Source: Plasmodium coatneyi (Eukaryota > Apicomplexa > Aconoidasida > Haemosporida > Plasmodiidae). From it: a stretch of DNA of 64,000 nucleotides. Where the stretch lies: the NCBI RefSeq assembly GCF_001680005.1, contig NC_033567.1, forward strand, positions 1,116,001 to 1,180,000, written 5' to 3'. This document shows, one piece after another, positions 1 to 11,483 of the stretch (position 1 is its first letter; every line of letters starts with the position of its first letter). The position numbers and the translations under genes were made by a program. A model generated the notes under the pieces. That model saw only the letters and a list, made by a program, of their open reading frames with translations, did not search any database and was not told the origin of the DNA.

Positions 1-1222
1 AATTTTCCGATTTGTCCTTCTCCTGCAACCTCAAATGGTTTTGATGTTCCTCTTTTTCAGCCGATTGGTTGGTTAGCTTGCTAGACAAAATCTTCCTCAC
101 ATACAGTTCATCCTCCTGGTATTGAACATACAACTCGTTCATGTAGCATTCTTTAATCCTTTCCTTGTAGTTGATCGTATTTAGCAGGCTTGTCAGCTCG
201 CGTAATTTATAATTAAAAAGTTCCCTCTTTTGTTCTATCCCTCTCCACAGCAAATACGATTTGTTAGCAAAAAATTTAAAGTGCACTTTGGGCATGCTCC
301 TTCCTTTGGCCATCTTTCTCTCCTCATTAATAAACGAATTTTCACTTTCTATAGTGTACACATCATTAGGGGAATAAAATTTGCTATAATGGACATCGAA
401 CTGGAGACTGAAAATGGTATCCTTAAGTTGGTTCTGTTCGTAATATTTAACCAAGGAGTGCACATTTTCTGTGAACAAGATCTGTCTTTTGTATCCCATT
501 TTGATGCACAGGCCGATTAAAATTTTTAGCATAATATTTTCTCCCTCAGTTAAGTAAGAATGGACATTCAGTTTTAATTTGCATAAATAGTCCCCATGGT
601 GGGACCCCGCCCTGGAGGTTATCACGCCATTGGTGTTCTTCTTTGTGGGTGCATCAGATTCTTCCTCACTACCCACAGAAATCTCCTTTTCGGAAGTTAT
701 CAAATGGTTTGACTGCATAAAGTCGGCATGATTGTTTGTTCCCCTTTCTTCATCACTTCTCCTCCTTTCTATGTCGAACCCTACGTACAGAGGATGTAGT
801 GGATCCTTACCATCACTGCATTTTATAATTTCGTATGAATTGTCATATATGTAATACTTACAGACGAAGTTTATTTCCTTCACGTGTTTGGATCCCTTCG
901 AGTGAACCATGTCCCCATAGAGGACATCCACATTTTTTATTCTTACATAAGATGATAAGAAAATATTTTTACAAACCAAGTTGGAAATATGCTTAACAAA
1001 ATTATTTCTGTTGCTATTGCATATGGAAAGTACCTTCAAACTGTGAAATACGACATCCGCGTCTAGTGTATTTTTGCCTAAAGCTAAGTCATCCCCTGTG
1101 GACTCCTCATAAATTTTTAGCAACTCCTTTTTGTCGAACTTGTAAATTTGTACTGAGCTACAAAGCAGATATTTGAGGAAGCAAATTGACAGGCATGAGA
1201 TGAAAAGTGTTTTATCCGTCAT
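1..1222 (-). CDS. Secreted protein, paralogue of the 4167-7970 gene (partial)
   Basis: An uninterrupted frame of 407 codons starts at the ATG at 1222-1220 and is still open at the left edge, so only the N-terminal part is present. Residues 1-20 form a hydrophobic signal peptide (MTDKTLFISCLSICFLKYLL). The rest is soluble-looking, with an acidic spacer near residues 150-200. Several blocks align colinearly with the neighbour at 4167-7970: a Cys-containing strand ending in EIIKC, the block IGLCIKMGYKRQILFTENVH, and the block NYKERIKECY, which match EVIKC, AGLCTKLGFHHHFIITDNIH and KYMERIVQCY there. I do not recognise a named family with certainty. A secretory-organelle (rhoptry or dense granule) protein is possible but not shown. 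The two genes are divergent and share a spacer of about 2.9 kb. Confidence 0.8.
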   Translation of the reverse strand, partial: MTDKTLFISCLSICFLKYLLCSSVQIYKFDKKELLKIYEESTGDDLALGKNTLDADVVFHSLKVLSICNSNRNNFVKHISNLVCKNIFLSSYVRIKNVDVLYGDMVHSKGSKHVKEINFVCKYYIYDNSYEIIKCSDGKDPLHPLYVGFDIERRRSDEERGTNNHADFMQSNHLITSEKEISVGSEEESDAPTKKNTNGVITSRAGSHHGDYLCKLKLNVHSYLTEGENIMLKILIGLCIKMGYKRQILFTENVHSLVKYYEQNQLKDTIFSLQFDVHYSKFYSPNDVYTIESENSFINEERKMAKGRSMPKVHFKFFANKSYLLWRGIEQKRELFNYKLRELTSLLNTINYKERIKECYMNELYVQYQEDELYVRKILSSKLTNQSAEKEEHQNHLRLQEKDKSEN

Positions 1223-1451
1223 GTTACAGGAGGAGAAGCTCAGACAAATCAGAAGAAGAAAAAAAAAAGTACGTGTTAATTTTGCTCTATTGCCATTATA
1301 TGGCAAATGTTAAAAAACGAACAGAAAGGCTACTTCATTTTTACTTGTCTATCGACTAAGCACTTCAATGTAGACTGGACATTTTGCATTTGCCCTCGTG
1401 TAGATCGTCTTCACAAAGTGGTTTACGCCGTATGTATGCTTCAACTTTTTT

Positions 1452-1484
<33 letters not shown>

Positions 1485-4166
1485 GCATCATTTGAACACT
1501 TGTGAGTACCTTCCTTGCGTTGCTCATTCTGATCAACACATTTTTTCGATAAAAGAAAATTGCCACATATTGGCTACATACGTACCACCTTTTTGATCTT
1601 TCCCAACTGTGAAAGCGAACGCTTTGCACTTGAAATCTCCACGACTGATGGAATTTCCCCCCACATACAAACGCCCATCTACATGCACACACACGAGCGC
1701 CCATTTTTTCGGAAAAGGGAAGTTGCGGCAGTGGTACAAACTATGGCACACGTAAAAAAAGGACTATGGATAATAACCTCCTCAACGCCATTTTTCCACA
1801 TGACCACATTTGCCTTTTAAAATGATCAACATGGCAATATAGCAAATTGTTACATTGCCAATCCGTCAATTGGGGAGAAAAAATAGGAAGACGCATTCCC
1901 CATTTAAAGTGCATTTTTTAGCAAATGTCTAAATTACCCCAAAACCCTTGTGCAGAGTGGATCCACCAACTGCTGCGTCAGAATAACTACACATATTACA
2001 GCACCCACTACTTTGACAAATGCACATTGCTAGCCTGAGGTCCCTGTCTTCTCACCACATTTATATGCGCTCATCATCATAGAACCTGTCTACCATACGG
2101 CTGTGAAAAAAATGCTTCTTTCTTGTCAGCAGTGGTATGCGCTGTCCGCAGTCGTTAGACCAAATCTTCCTCACAATTATAACAAAAATTGAAACAAAAT
2201 TCGCTCCTCATTTTGAGTGAATTTTTTACCAACGAAAGGTATACACGTTGAAAAAAAAGCAGAGAACAAAACGAATTTTCATGCGTGGAAAACCCAAACC
2301 AAATTGCGCATTTACCCTCCATGTGCCATCTTACCAAAATAGCCTTTTTGTAAGACCCTCCCGAAAATGAAACCCATTCTGCATTTCTTGCTTACCCCCT
2401 TTTCACGAAAAAAATTACGCCATGGAATAGGAACCACGTAAAATGTTTCACGGTAAAAAAAAAAAAGAAAGGATTTGCATTAAAATATAGTTCTCTTCTT
2501 TTCCCATAATATATATATTTTTTATCATATATGTTTTGTGAAGGCCACTAAAATGAACATCAATGTATAAATGTACACACGTTCAAATTGTGTGGGGCAG
2601 GGGGGTTTCAACGATCGGCTTCTCTTTCATCTGTTCCACCACACATGTGTTAAGCTATTTCATATTATGTCATATTATCTCATTTTGTTTCTACAATTTC
2701 CCTCCTTCATTTATGCTTATGTGAAAGGCACGTCGAGCAGCTCAGTCCTTTGCTCACCCGTTTGACGCAAAATAATAAATATATATATTTTTATTCACCC
2801 TCTACATGAGGTATTCATTCCAGCGCGTACTTTTCAGCATTTTACAAGGGAAACGTTATAAAAAAGGCAAACAAATTAAAATCAATTCGATAGACCCGTG
2901 AAGGTCTTGGTTTTTTAAGTATACATGCATAAACATGCGCAAGGGATGTGCACATTTTGGCCCATCTTAAGAATCGTAGAATGAACGAAATAATTTCCTG
3001 CATGCACGCTTTTTTAAAAGAATAAATAAGGAACATAATGGGACAAACGAAACGCTGAGAAAAAACGCAGAGAATGAAAGCTAAAATAACCCTTCTCGTG
3101 CCTAAGGTTGCGCGGCAGGCTTGAAGCTACATAAAAATTAACGGCACATACAAAAAATTGCACCTGTAATGTACTGCAATGCAAAAACAGAATTCGTATT
3201 TTTAAGCCAATAAATATGTTCGTTCATCCGAATAAATTATTCCGGCTTATTCGAAGAACGCCCAACTTTCTTTGGGCAGGTTCACGACATTCTCGCTCAT
3301 TTTAGCACATCCCACTAATTCCGGTGCGAATGCTGCTTTGTTCCCTAAATTAATACAATTCACCAGTTTGCTATTGCCCGTCGTAAATTCCTTGACGAAG
3401 ATTAACGGAACGCAGATGGATGCATTCAAGCAACACGGTGTTCTTTTCTGTAATTTCCCTTCCGCGCATTTTTTTTTTATGCTGTATATGCATGCTTAAT
3501 TAAGAGGCAAGAGCTATTTGTTTGTTAATTTAGTCGTGAACGGAAACTTTTTTTTTTTTCATATTTTCTTCCGTTTTGCATTTTTTTTTTTTTTTTTTTT
3601 TTAACAAGCTTGTGAGTAGGCATTTTTTATGAGCCCAGAAATTATTTCCTTTTTTAAATTCAAATTTCCGTTTTGCGTAATCATGCGATGTTACGATGGT
3701 ATAGTAACATTGCTACGTAGTGGCGTGCTGGCTTAAGTTATGACGCCCTGTTGTTAACAAAGCGATCACGCTGCAGTGTTAGGAGGTTGAACCTAGCACA
3801 GGGGCTAAGCATAAAAGCGTACAAGTAAATATATACAATTATGCATATATATGCATAGCCGCACGTATACGCTTTCTTGTACACATATGTACCAGCCTCA
3901 CCACTATCAAAAAATAATAGCATACATATTTATACTCGCAACTGCAAGTAGGACCAACATAGAAAATGTTTTCCTCTGATTTTTTTTAACATCTTGTGTT
4001 GTTCTTAAAACTGAAGAGGAAGCATTCGGTTAGCCCCACCACCGCTCCAGATGTTATTAAGTAGGGAAGATTGACAATCTTGTTTAAAGAGAAGAGCAAC
4101 AGGAAGGCAAAATAAGCGCAATAATAGGCTCCCCCAAAAAAACCGCCCGAAGAAGCAGCAAACAGA
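1223..4166. other. Divergent intergenic spacer
   Basis: The spacer lies between two head-to-head paralogues. It holds long T tracts (1451-1482, 3581-3602), TA-rich patches and no reading frame with convincing coding character. The promoters and 5' UTRs of both flanking genes must lie here. I could not place a transcription start. A 60-codon minus-strand frame at 3247-3429 is too short to support. Confidence 0.6.
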
Positions 4167-7100
4167 ATGATGTTCGTCAAGTTGCTAGCGCGGCTAGCGG
4201 TGTTTAGCCTTACTTGCTGGCTCCAGAGGATACACGCCCTACAGAACGAGTGCGACTTTAACTTCAACGTCAATTTGTTATCAAATATATATGACAAGTA
4301 CAATGGGAAGCACATAGAAGAGCTCGAGGGGAGCACAGACTACTGCAACAATTTGGAGAGTTTAAATTCGCTCAAATCTTTTTGGCAATTAAAATTGAAA
4401 TCGCTATGCACAGAAGAAACATCCATTTTGGATAAACAAGTATTTAACAACATCTGCAGCAAAACGTACAAAGTGCCGCATGTAACGGTGAGCGGATTAG
4501 AAGTAGGGAAAGATGTTGTAAATATCGAATTTTTCTGCGCCCATTTTTTGTATACTAACAACAAAGAGGTTATAAAATGTGTACGACATAACGTTTTGAA
4601 CAATTACCTAGATTCTTACCACATAGCTTTTGATTTATCCGTTTCGCAAGAATTGTTAAAGCAGTCGAACCATGTAGATGCAGTTTTAAATTTGAAAAAC
4701 ATCGACGGATTGGCTCTCACAAAAAGGATAATAGATGATTCCGTATGTAGGATACATTCCAGTGTCCATACCATTATGAATAAGAATGACTTTGATTTAT
4801 TCAAAGCGTTAGCAGGCTTATGTACAAAGTTGGGCTTTCACCATCATTTTATCATAACAGATAATATCCACCCGTTAACTACTCCTCTATTTAATGAAAT
4901 ACCCTACAGTTTAAATTCGCTCAATTTCAATATACAAAATAGTACCATGTACTACACAAACTATGAATACTTTGTATATAATGTTAAGCTAGCCGATATA
5001 GATCACATCCTCGGTTCGTATATGTCTCCATCCGCCCTGGCGATAAGCAAAAATAACTCATATGTAACATGGCTAGGAATCAACAAAGATAACACTTTGT
5101 ACAAGAAAAAATTTAACGAATTGTATAACCTTCTAGACAACAATAAATATATGGAAAGAATCGTTCAGTGTTATAGTAAATACACGTCCAAGTACTATGG
5201 AGGTAGTATAAAATATTTTTTACGATATATTCCAGAAAGTAAAAGAGATGTGATGCAGAATAATCCGAAAATTTTTGTGTACATTATTAATGGCATATGC
5301 AAAAATATCCCATCCATTCACAAATGTGTTGAGAAAATTATTTTCCTTGATGGAATATACGATTTGTACTTCAAAAACTTTATGGTCAATTTTATATACT
5401 ACAATGCGGCTTGTATTTTTAATTGCAATTTGGCAGACTTAGGAAAAGTTATCAATGATGAACAGGTGTGGGATATCCTTGTAAACTACTTTTCAAATGA
5501 CTTTTTAGTGAATTATAAAAAGTCCAAGAGTCCTAGAATCGCGGGTAATAATGCTAACAAGGGTGCCGACAAGACGGACGAATCCGCATCGCCAGAAACG
5601 TACAACGAAATGGCAAAGTTATACTACACCAACTTTGATTACGATTATATTCATAGTGGTAAGTGGAAAAAGGAAATCAATTTGGAGGACGAAGAAGCTA
5701 TCTTGAAGCCGTCAGATGAAGCGGTCGAATTTGAATTCTACAATTACACCTTCCAGACGCTCGACCTGAGTAGTTATGGCTTCTTCATTTTGAAGAGCCA
5801 AATGGAGGAGGACAACGTGTGCAAAATTTCGTCCTTCATTGAGGCCAACGGGAAGAAGTACGTCCACGTGAACAGGTACATTGCCGACTTTTTCAGTAAG
5901 AACAACAAGCGGGTCCTCTCCCATTCGGGCGGCAAGAAGGGCTCCTCCGGAGGTGGCCATAATAATGGTCACGGCAACGGTGGGGACAAGCACAACGGTG
6001 GGAACGAGGACGGAGGTGGAGATGAACACGACGGGGGCAACGAAGGAGACGACCATGACGATCATGACGAACACGATGAACATGACGAACATGATGAAAA
6101 CGGAGGGGACGATCACATGAACACCTTTAACATGTTTGGCGACTTCCTGGGAGATGACAAAGAAAGCAACAGCTTCATGGACCTATTCCAAAACAACCAG
6201 CTGTTCAATAAGAACCATAATCTGTTCGACAACTTCTACCACGGGGAAGACGAAGAGGAAGAAGGCGACTTGTATGCCGATAAGGAGCTAGAGCCGTTAG
6301 ACATTGAGAAGCACAAGGTTTCCACCTCCATGGGAGATGTATACCCGCTAAAAACGGAATACACCCTGAAGGAGCTACAACACGTATATGAAATTCACCC
6401 AGGCTTCAGCGAACTAGATGAAGAAATAAGACGCCATTTTTTTAGAAGCAAAATATTCGAAAAGGAAGTTTCCTTTATAGTAAAGGACGTCCCGACAAAG
6501 ATTGAAAATTATTACAAATATTATTATGAAATTAAGAAGAATTTAAAAACTTTCGACAAATATGATGAGGAACATTATAAGATGCTAATAAATAAGTCGA
6601 AAGAAGATCCAGATGTTTTTTCAAAAATAGACATTGAATTTTCCTGCACAAGGATGGGTAAGTGGCCAATTCGTGGAGCCACGGGTAGGTGGCTATCAGA
6701 TGTTTTATGCGAAACCAAGTTGGTTCCTCAGCTGGTATACAATAACGAATATGCTGAAAAGCAGGACCAAAAGAAGAAGAAAAAAAACGAAATTGACCCC
6801 AATTTGTATACTTTAAAAGAAAACACAAGATTAATTGGCATCGAATTTGAAGACCAAGAACCCTACAGATGTGCCATTAGTTACCTCGGGGATGAAGGCA
6901 AAAAGACACATTTACCAATATCTGCAACTTTATTGGTGCACTTAGCTATCGGGTTCTGTACACTACACGGTTTTAAAATCATTTGGCTAGCTGATTCTGC
7001 CTTTGATATACACACCAACGTGTATCTAAGATATACCTCCATACTCGAACAAGGACAGACGTACTACGAACAGAGCAATTTTGAACTTTATGGACAAACA

Positions 7101-7970
7101 AGACTTATAGCCCAATTGGAATATATCGCCTCTGGAATGAGTGTAGAAAATAATCTTATTACATCTGGTACTTTTAAAAACAGGTACAACTTGATTAGCT
7201 ATCCAGGGACAGATTTGCAATTTCTACTCCTCATGTCAAAGAAAGTTAAGGAAACTATTTACAATTTAAAATTTGATTGCCATAGCTGGGCATACAAAGG
7301 GTGCTCAGAATATTACCCCTTGATGAAGAAGAATAAAAAGGTTTCCACAGATGAAAATTACAATAAAATTACGCTGAATGGAAAATATTCCAAAAAAGAA
7401 TTAGAAGAAATGTATGAATGTTCCTTTATGCATGATAAAACCTTCCAAGAGTTGAACAAAATGTTCCCTAAAGAATGTACCTTCGGGTCGAGGATCGGAG
7501 ATTGCCATAAGGTAGTTAGAAAACATATTCCTTGCTACAATGAAGAATCATGTAAATATTTAATTTATATTTATGAAAATTTTTACAAGCCACAGAACCA
7601 TGTCAATTTGCTGAATGAGCATTTTATAAAGGTATCGGAGAATTTAACCAAATTGTCCAGACCCTATTACTTACAGTCCATTTTAGCATTAGAACATGAT
7701 ATACAAATTAAGAAGAGCAAAAAAAGGAACACCCAGTATGAAGACATTGTGCTGTTCATTTTGAAGAATTCCATATTTTACGTTTCTTGGGTTACATCCA
7801 GTGAGTACTGGAAGAGGGCCGTATACGTGCAAGACGTGAACACTTCCTTCGCAACCATTAACCAAGTGGAGGACTACAAGAATAAGGAGATGTTTTGCCC
7901 AGTTGCCTACGGGCATGAGTTCATAGGGCACATGCTCGTGCAGTACATGAAGTATCCTAACGATTTGTAA
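4167..7970 (+). CDS. Large secreted protein with duplicated Cys-containing module; candidate rhoptry/secretory protein
   Basis: This is a single-exon gene of 1267 codons. The first 24 residues are a signal peptide (MMFVKLLARLAVFSLTCWLQ, then a small-residue cleavage region). No later membrane helix is evident, so a soluble secreted protein is likely. Residues about 585-655 are a low-complexity Gly/His/Asp/Glu run containing repeated DEH units. The module at residues about 115-350 recurs at about 815-1080: VVNIEFFC with AGLCTKLGFHHHFIITD in the first copy corresponds to SKIDIEFSC with IGFCTLHGFKIIWLADS in the second. Conserved cysteines around residues 1100-1180 suggest disulfide bonds. The neighbour at 1-1222 carries one more copy. 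I cannot name the family securely. A rhoptry-type invasion protein is a reasonable guess from architecture only. The start is the first ATG of the frame and is followed directly by the signal sequence. Confidence 0.85.
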   Translation: MMFVKLLARLAVFSLTCWLQRIHALQNECDFNFNVNLLSNIYDKYNGKHIEELEGSTDYCNNLESLNSLKSFWQLKLKSLCTEETSILDKQVFNNICSKTYKVPHVTVSGLEVGKDVVNIEFFCAHFLYTNNKEVIKCVRHNVLNNYLDSYHIAFDLSVSQELLKQSNHVDAVLNLKNIDGLALTKRIIDDSVCRIHSSVHTIMNKNDFDLFKALAGLCTKLGFHHHFIITDNIHPLTTPLFNEIPYSLNSLNFNIQNSTMYYTNYEYFVYNVKLADIDHILGSYMSPSALAISKNNSYVTWLGINKDNTLYKKKFNELYNLLDNNKYMERIVQCYSKYTSKYYGGSIKYFLRYIPESKRDVMQNNPKIFVYIINGICKNIPSIHKCVEKIIFLDGIYDLYFKNFMVNFIYYNAACIFNCNLADLGKVINDEQVWDILVNYFSNDFLVNYKKSKSPRIAGNNANKGADKTDESASPETYNEMAKLYYTNFDYDYIHSGKWKKEINLEDEEAILKPSDEAVEFEFYNYTFQTLDLSSYGFFILKSQMEEDNVCKISSFIEANGKKYVHVNRYIADFFSKNNKRVLSHSGGKKGSSGGGHNNGHGNGGDKHNGGNEDGGGDEHDGGNEGDDHDDHDEHDEHDEHDENGGDDHMNTFNMFGDFLGDDKESNSFMDLFQNNQLFNKNHNLFDNFYHGEDEEEEGDLYADKELEPLDIEKHKVSTSMGDVYPLKTEYTLKELQHVYEIHPGFSELDEEIRRHFFRSKIFEKEVSFIVKDVPTKIENYYKYYYEIKKNLKTFDKYDEEHYKMLINKSKEDPDVFSKIDIEFSCTRMGKWPIRGATGRWLSDVLCETKLVPQLVYNNEYAEKQDQKKKKKNEIDPNLYTLKENTRLIGIEFEDQEPYRCAISYLGDEGKKTHLPISATLLVHLAIGFCTLHGFKIIWLADSAFDIHTNVYLRYTSILEQGQTYYEQSNFELYGQTRLIAQLEYIASGMSVENNLITSGTFKNRYNLISYPGTDLQFLLLMSKKVKETIYNLKFDCHSWAYKGCSEYYPLMKKNKKVSTDENYNKITLNGKYSKKELEEMYECSFMHDKTFQELNKMFPKECTFGSRIGDCHKVVRKHIPCYNEESCKYLIYIYENFYKPQNHVNLLNEHFIKVSENLTKLSRPYYLQSILALEHDIQIKKSKKRNTQYEDIVLFILKNSIFYVSWVTSSEYWKRAVYVQDVNTSFATINQVEDYKNKEMFCPVAYGHEFIGHMLVQYMKYPNDL

Positions 7971-9019
7971 GGCGATCAAAATGTGAGAAAAAAAAAAAAA
8001 AAAAAGGAAAAATTAACCGAATTGACGTGAAGAAACGGGAAGAAAGTACCTTTTTTCATGGGGAAAATTTCGCATCGCACATATGGACACTTGCAAATGG
8101 GATTTTGACTTTTTCCCCGTGTTAACTTGCCGCGTCGCTCTTTTGTTTTTAGTTTTTTGTCACACGTTATTTTACTTTTGATTGCATCTTATCGTATTCT
8201 ATTTCATTTCCCCCCCGCACACCTTACGCGTATATGAAGCGAGCAGCATGATGCTACCTGATGCAACGTGATGTCGCAGGACGTGACTCCTTTAGGAAAC
8301 GATTTTTTCTAAATGTTCACGCTACATGCACCATGTTAGCGGTGCATTTTTGTATATTTCTGCACGTGCAATTAACCTCATTTTTCCTTGCCCCCCTAAG
8401 TTAGTCACCCCCGAATTTACAAATGAACCTTTTTATTTTTAAACAGGCACACACAAAAAGGGTATGTGTGTTGTTCCTACATATATACGCGCCCTCTACA
8501 TGCATTTCATATCGAGTTCTTTTGTTGCGCATTAGGAGTTTACACTTGCTACTATTTCATATTTATTTCTTTCCTTTCCCATTTTATTATTAATTTTTTT
8601 GTTTGATTTGGCCTTTTTTAAGTATGTACATTCAAACTTATATTTTTATGCCCTCTGCGCAACTGACTTTGTTTTAATAGTTCACAAAAAATGGCATTAT
8701 ATTAAATGGTTCCAAATTTATAAAAAAAATAAATTCACCAACTGAATGGGCACTTCGCGTGGGCAATCCGCGTCGGCATGAGTTTGTGATCAAACTGGGG
8801 GAAAGCCTATGGGCGTAGTTTCTTACCTATTCGCAGCTGAGTGCGTTAATTACGCTTTTCGCTCCGCGTTATGCCGTGCCCCTTGGGGGAACTTTTGCAA
8901 AATTGGTTCGAACAATAAGTCTAACTTGTGCAGATGCGTTATGTGACACGCAATGGGTAAAACATTAGGGTAAATGTTTCCAGTGTTGTGAAGTTATGTC
9001 AGCTTGAGAAGTACCACCG
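7971..9019. other. Intergenic region, 3' ends of two convergent genes
   Basis: This is the 3' UTR and spacer between the 1267-codon gene and the ClpS-like gene. It has an A tract at 7988-8005, mixed AT-rich sequence and no supported gene. Confidence 0.5.
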
Positions 9020-10120
9020 TTACGAACCTGCGTCGGGACCTTTCTTCTTCTCCTTCAGCTGACTCTCATGAATGATCGAAACGGTAAGGCCGTTTTTCTG
9101 CAGTTCTGTAAAAATGGAAAAGTTTGGGCACCTTTTACAATACATTCACGTAAGCTACACAGTTACTTATGTGTAACTGCGTATACTTCATGCAACAATT
9201 TTTATGCAATTGGACACCCGCACGAATGTTCACGTTGTTACCTTCACAGTATCTTTCCGCTTGCGATCTCCAAGTTGATAAAATGAGAGCCTGACCTGTG
9301 CTATGGGCCTCTACCGTGATGGTGTGTGCCTTTGCCTTGCTTATCTGCCCAATTACCTTTACGATCATGTCCGTTACGTAGGTGAAACTGCGCAGGTGTT
9401 GTGTATATGTATATGTATGGGGGGCGGAAAAAATTCAGCGATGTATAGGTGCATTTTCATGAATGTGCCTTCAACGCATGGAAGATGCTTATGCTCATGG
9501 AGGGGCGAGGGAAATAATGAAAGATCCATTAACACTGCTACACATGTACATTGAAGAACGCCCCTTTCGCACTTCCTCCTGTCCTACTTGTGAATATCGT
9601 CGTTATACAGGATGACTTTCCACGCGGTGGTCTCCTTTTCTCTCTTCTGTCTCTCTTCGCTGTAGAATTCCTTTATGTTGTCTTTTTTGATTTCCTTTAC
9701 TACGTTTCTGTTAGGGAGACAGCAGTGTGTGCAGTTGTACAAATGTGAAAATGGTTCATATGACGGAACTCGTGCGAACGATGATCAAAAAACACGGTGC
9801 GGTGAAGAACGGGGGAGAGCCGTCCTTACCTGAGTTTCTTTATTTTCTCCAAGTTGGAGTTATCCTGAGCCTGAATAAATTTTTTCCTTCCCTTCAGCTG
9901 ACATGGAAACAAAAAAAGTGTAAAGTTATGGGGCGGTGTATGATAAGATGGAAAAATAGAGAAAAAAAATAAATAAATAAAACGGGGACGAACTCAATTA
10001 GCACACCGAATGTGCTTATCCGCTTCACCAAATTGAGCAAACCTTAGGGCCCTTAAAGACACATCTGCTGCTGCTTCTGCTATGATCCCCAACTGTGCCA
10101 GATGCACTAATGAACTTCCA
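9020..10120 (-). CDS. clpS: ClpS-like N-degron adaptor, multi-exon, 5' end unresolved
   Basis: The gene is assembled from small minus-strand exons: 10043-10120 (tentative), 9830-9897, 9588-9707, 9242-9387 and 9020-9105. All four introns have GT and AG ends and the phases agree across every junction. The product contains WKVILYNDDIHN, then VTDMIVKVIGQ, then EAHSTGQAL, then ERYCEELQKNGLTVSI. These correspond in order to the ClpS core: the NDD motif that binds the N-degron amino group, the helix, the EAH..G turn and the C-terminal NGL strand. ClpS delivers N-degron substrates to the Clp AAA+ chaperone. In apicomplexans the Clp system is in the apicoplast, so this product is expected there, but the exon carrying a signal or transit peptide was not found. 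The stop TAA is at 9022-9020. An extra 3' exon ending at 8823 is a weaker alternative. Confidence 0.78.
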
Positions 10121-11483
10121 CTGTCGGGTGGCGTATATTTTGCTACACAAATATGTACTGCTCTTACATAAAAAAAAACAGAGTAACGAAAAAAAAAAAG
10201 CTTTTTGAAAATCACACATTTTTTCTTCACACCAATCGTTGTTTAGCACTCAGAATGAATAAAAAAAAAAGGCGAAGAAGTGTCAACCCTGTAGTTCTTG
10301 TGCTAATATTAATTCATCCTCATGCAGATAAAGAAAACGCGCTGTTGATCTCTTCATTTCGGCATCCATCATAGTGAGGCATAATTCTGTCAGACACAAA
10401 ATGGCTTTTCCTGTGTGCGCTGCGGGTTACAATGTTGGGTGGGTAGGTCTTCTCACCTGTACGTGTGTTTTTACCAATGGTGTGAGATTATATATTTTTC
10501 ATGAGGAAGATGTATCCTTACAATGTATGTCAGATTGGGGGTTATACATATGAGCCCAATACATTTACATTTTTCTTCTCTTACGAATTTATTATGTCGT
10601 GCGCGAGTTTCCTCCTCATGTATTTTGCGCTTCCTGACATGATAGTTGTTACTTCTTCATTTTTCGTTCCTTCTGATTTTCAATGTTTCTGCCTATGTGT
10701 AAATTTGCGACGCTCCAGGGGGTAAACAACTTGGCATTTTTAACAATCCCGTACTTTTTTTTTACTCTTTTGGATCTTTACATGGTGTAGCACGAAGCGA
10801 TAAAAAAATTGGCTTGGGAAGAGACCCACCGGTGACTCCCTAAGGTGCACGATATTGAGGTCAAGGTTTTTTTTTTTTTTTTTTTTTTTTCCAAATATGA
10901 AACAAAACACATTTCCACTGTGCATCGAAACAGTTTGGCCAAATCCTATCAACTCCGCGAGGCGCACTATGCTGGCGTAAAAATTAAATTCATGCACAAA
11001 TAAAAAGGCGACCATCGTTGGATTTGTATAAATTGTACCTTTTTTTTACCCTTCGATATTATGCTTACATATTTTTTGCTCGTATAAATGTAAGCACATG
11101 CGAACGTTTACTCACGCACAAACGATCGTAGGGCATAACGACAGTGTTTCGAAACATGCCACGGCGCAATTGCTAGGTATGTCGAATGGAGTTTTCCTCT
11201 TGCCTACATTTTGGTATGTTATATGTTAGCGTTTTATAATTTGTGGGTAATATTTTATCCCGGGAGTTCTATGCCGCCACGCCATTTGCGATAATTGAAA
11301 AAGTACCAGAAGGCACATCGCAAAATTTCGTGTTTCCCTTGGTGGAGAATAGCAGCGCAGACGCTGTTACGTGCGTGTTTGGGGGAGTATACAGGTTGGT
11401 GAGTGCATAGCTGGATGATCGCCCCAACTCAGGGACTAGCGTAGTAAGTAGTTTGCCCTAGCCCAGCGAACCGCCCAACCGAG
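10121..11483. other. Spacer holding unresolved 5' exons of the ClpS-like gene and the TBC gene promoter
   Basis: The region contains polyT at 10866-10890 and several short minus-strand frames, including one at 10740-11015 with a hydrophobic start. Any of these could hold the missing transit-peptide exon of the ClpS-like gene. None is linked by a convincing donor/acceptor pair with matching phase. Confidence 0.4.

Noticed and set aside
3247..3429. 60-codon minus-strand frame in the divergent spacer
   Set aside because: It is short, has no motif, splice partner or paralogue, and lies in a probable 5' UTR/promoter region.
10740..11015. Minus-strand frame with hydrophobic start as the transit-peptide exon of the ClpS-like gene
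   Set aside because: No donor with matching phase joins it to the exon at 10043-10120. Acidic residues interrupt the hydrophobic stretch.
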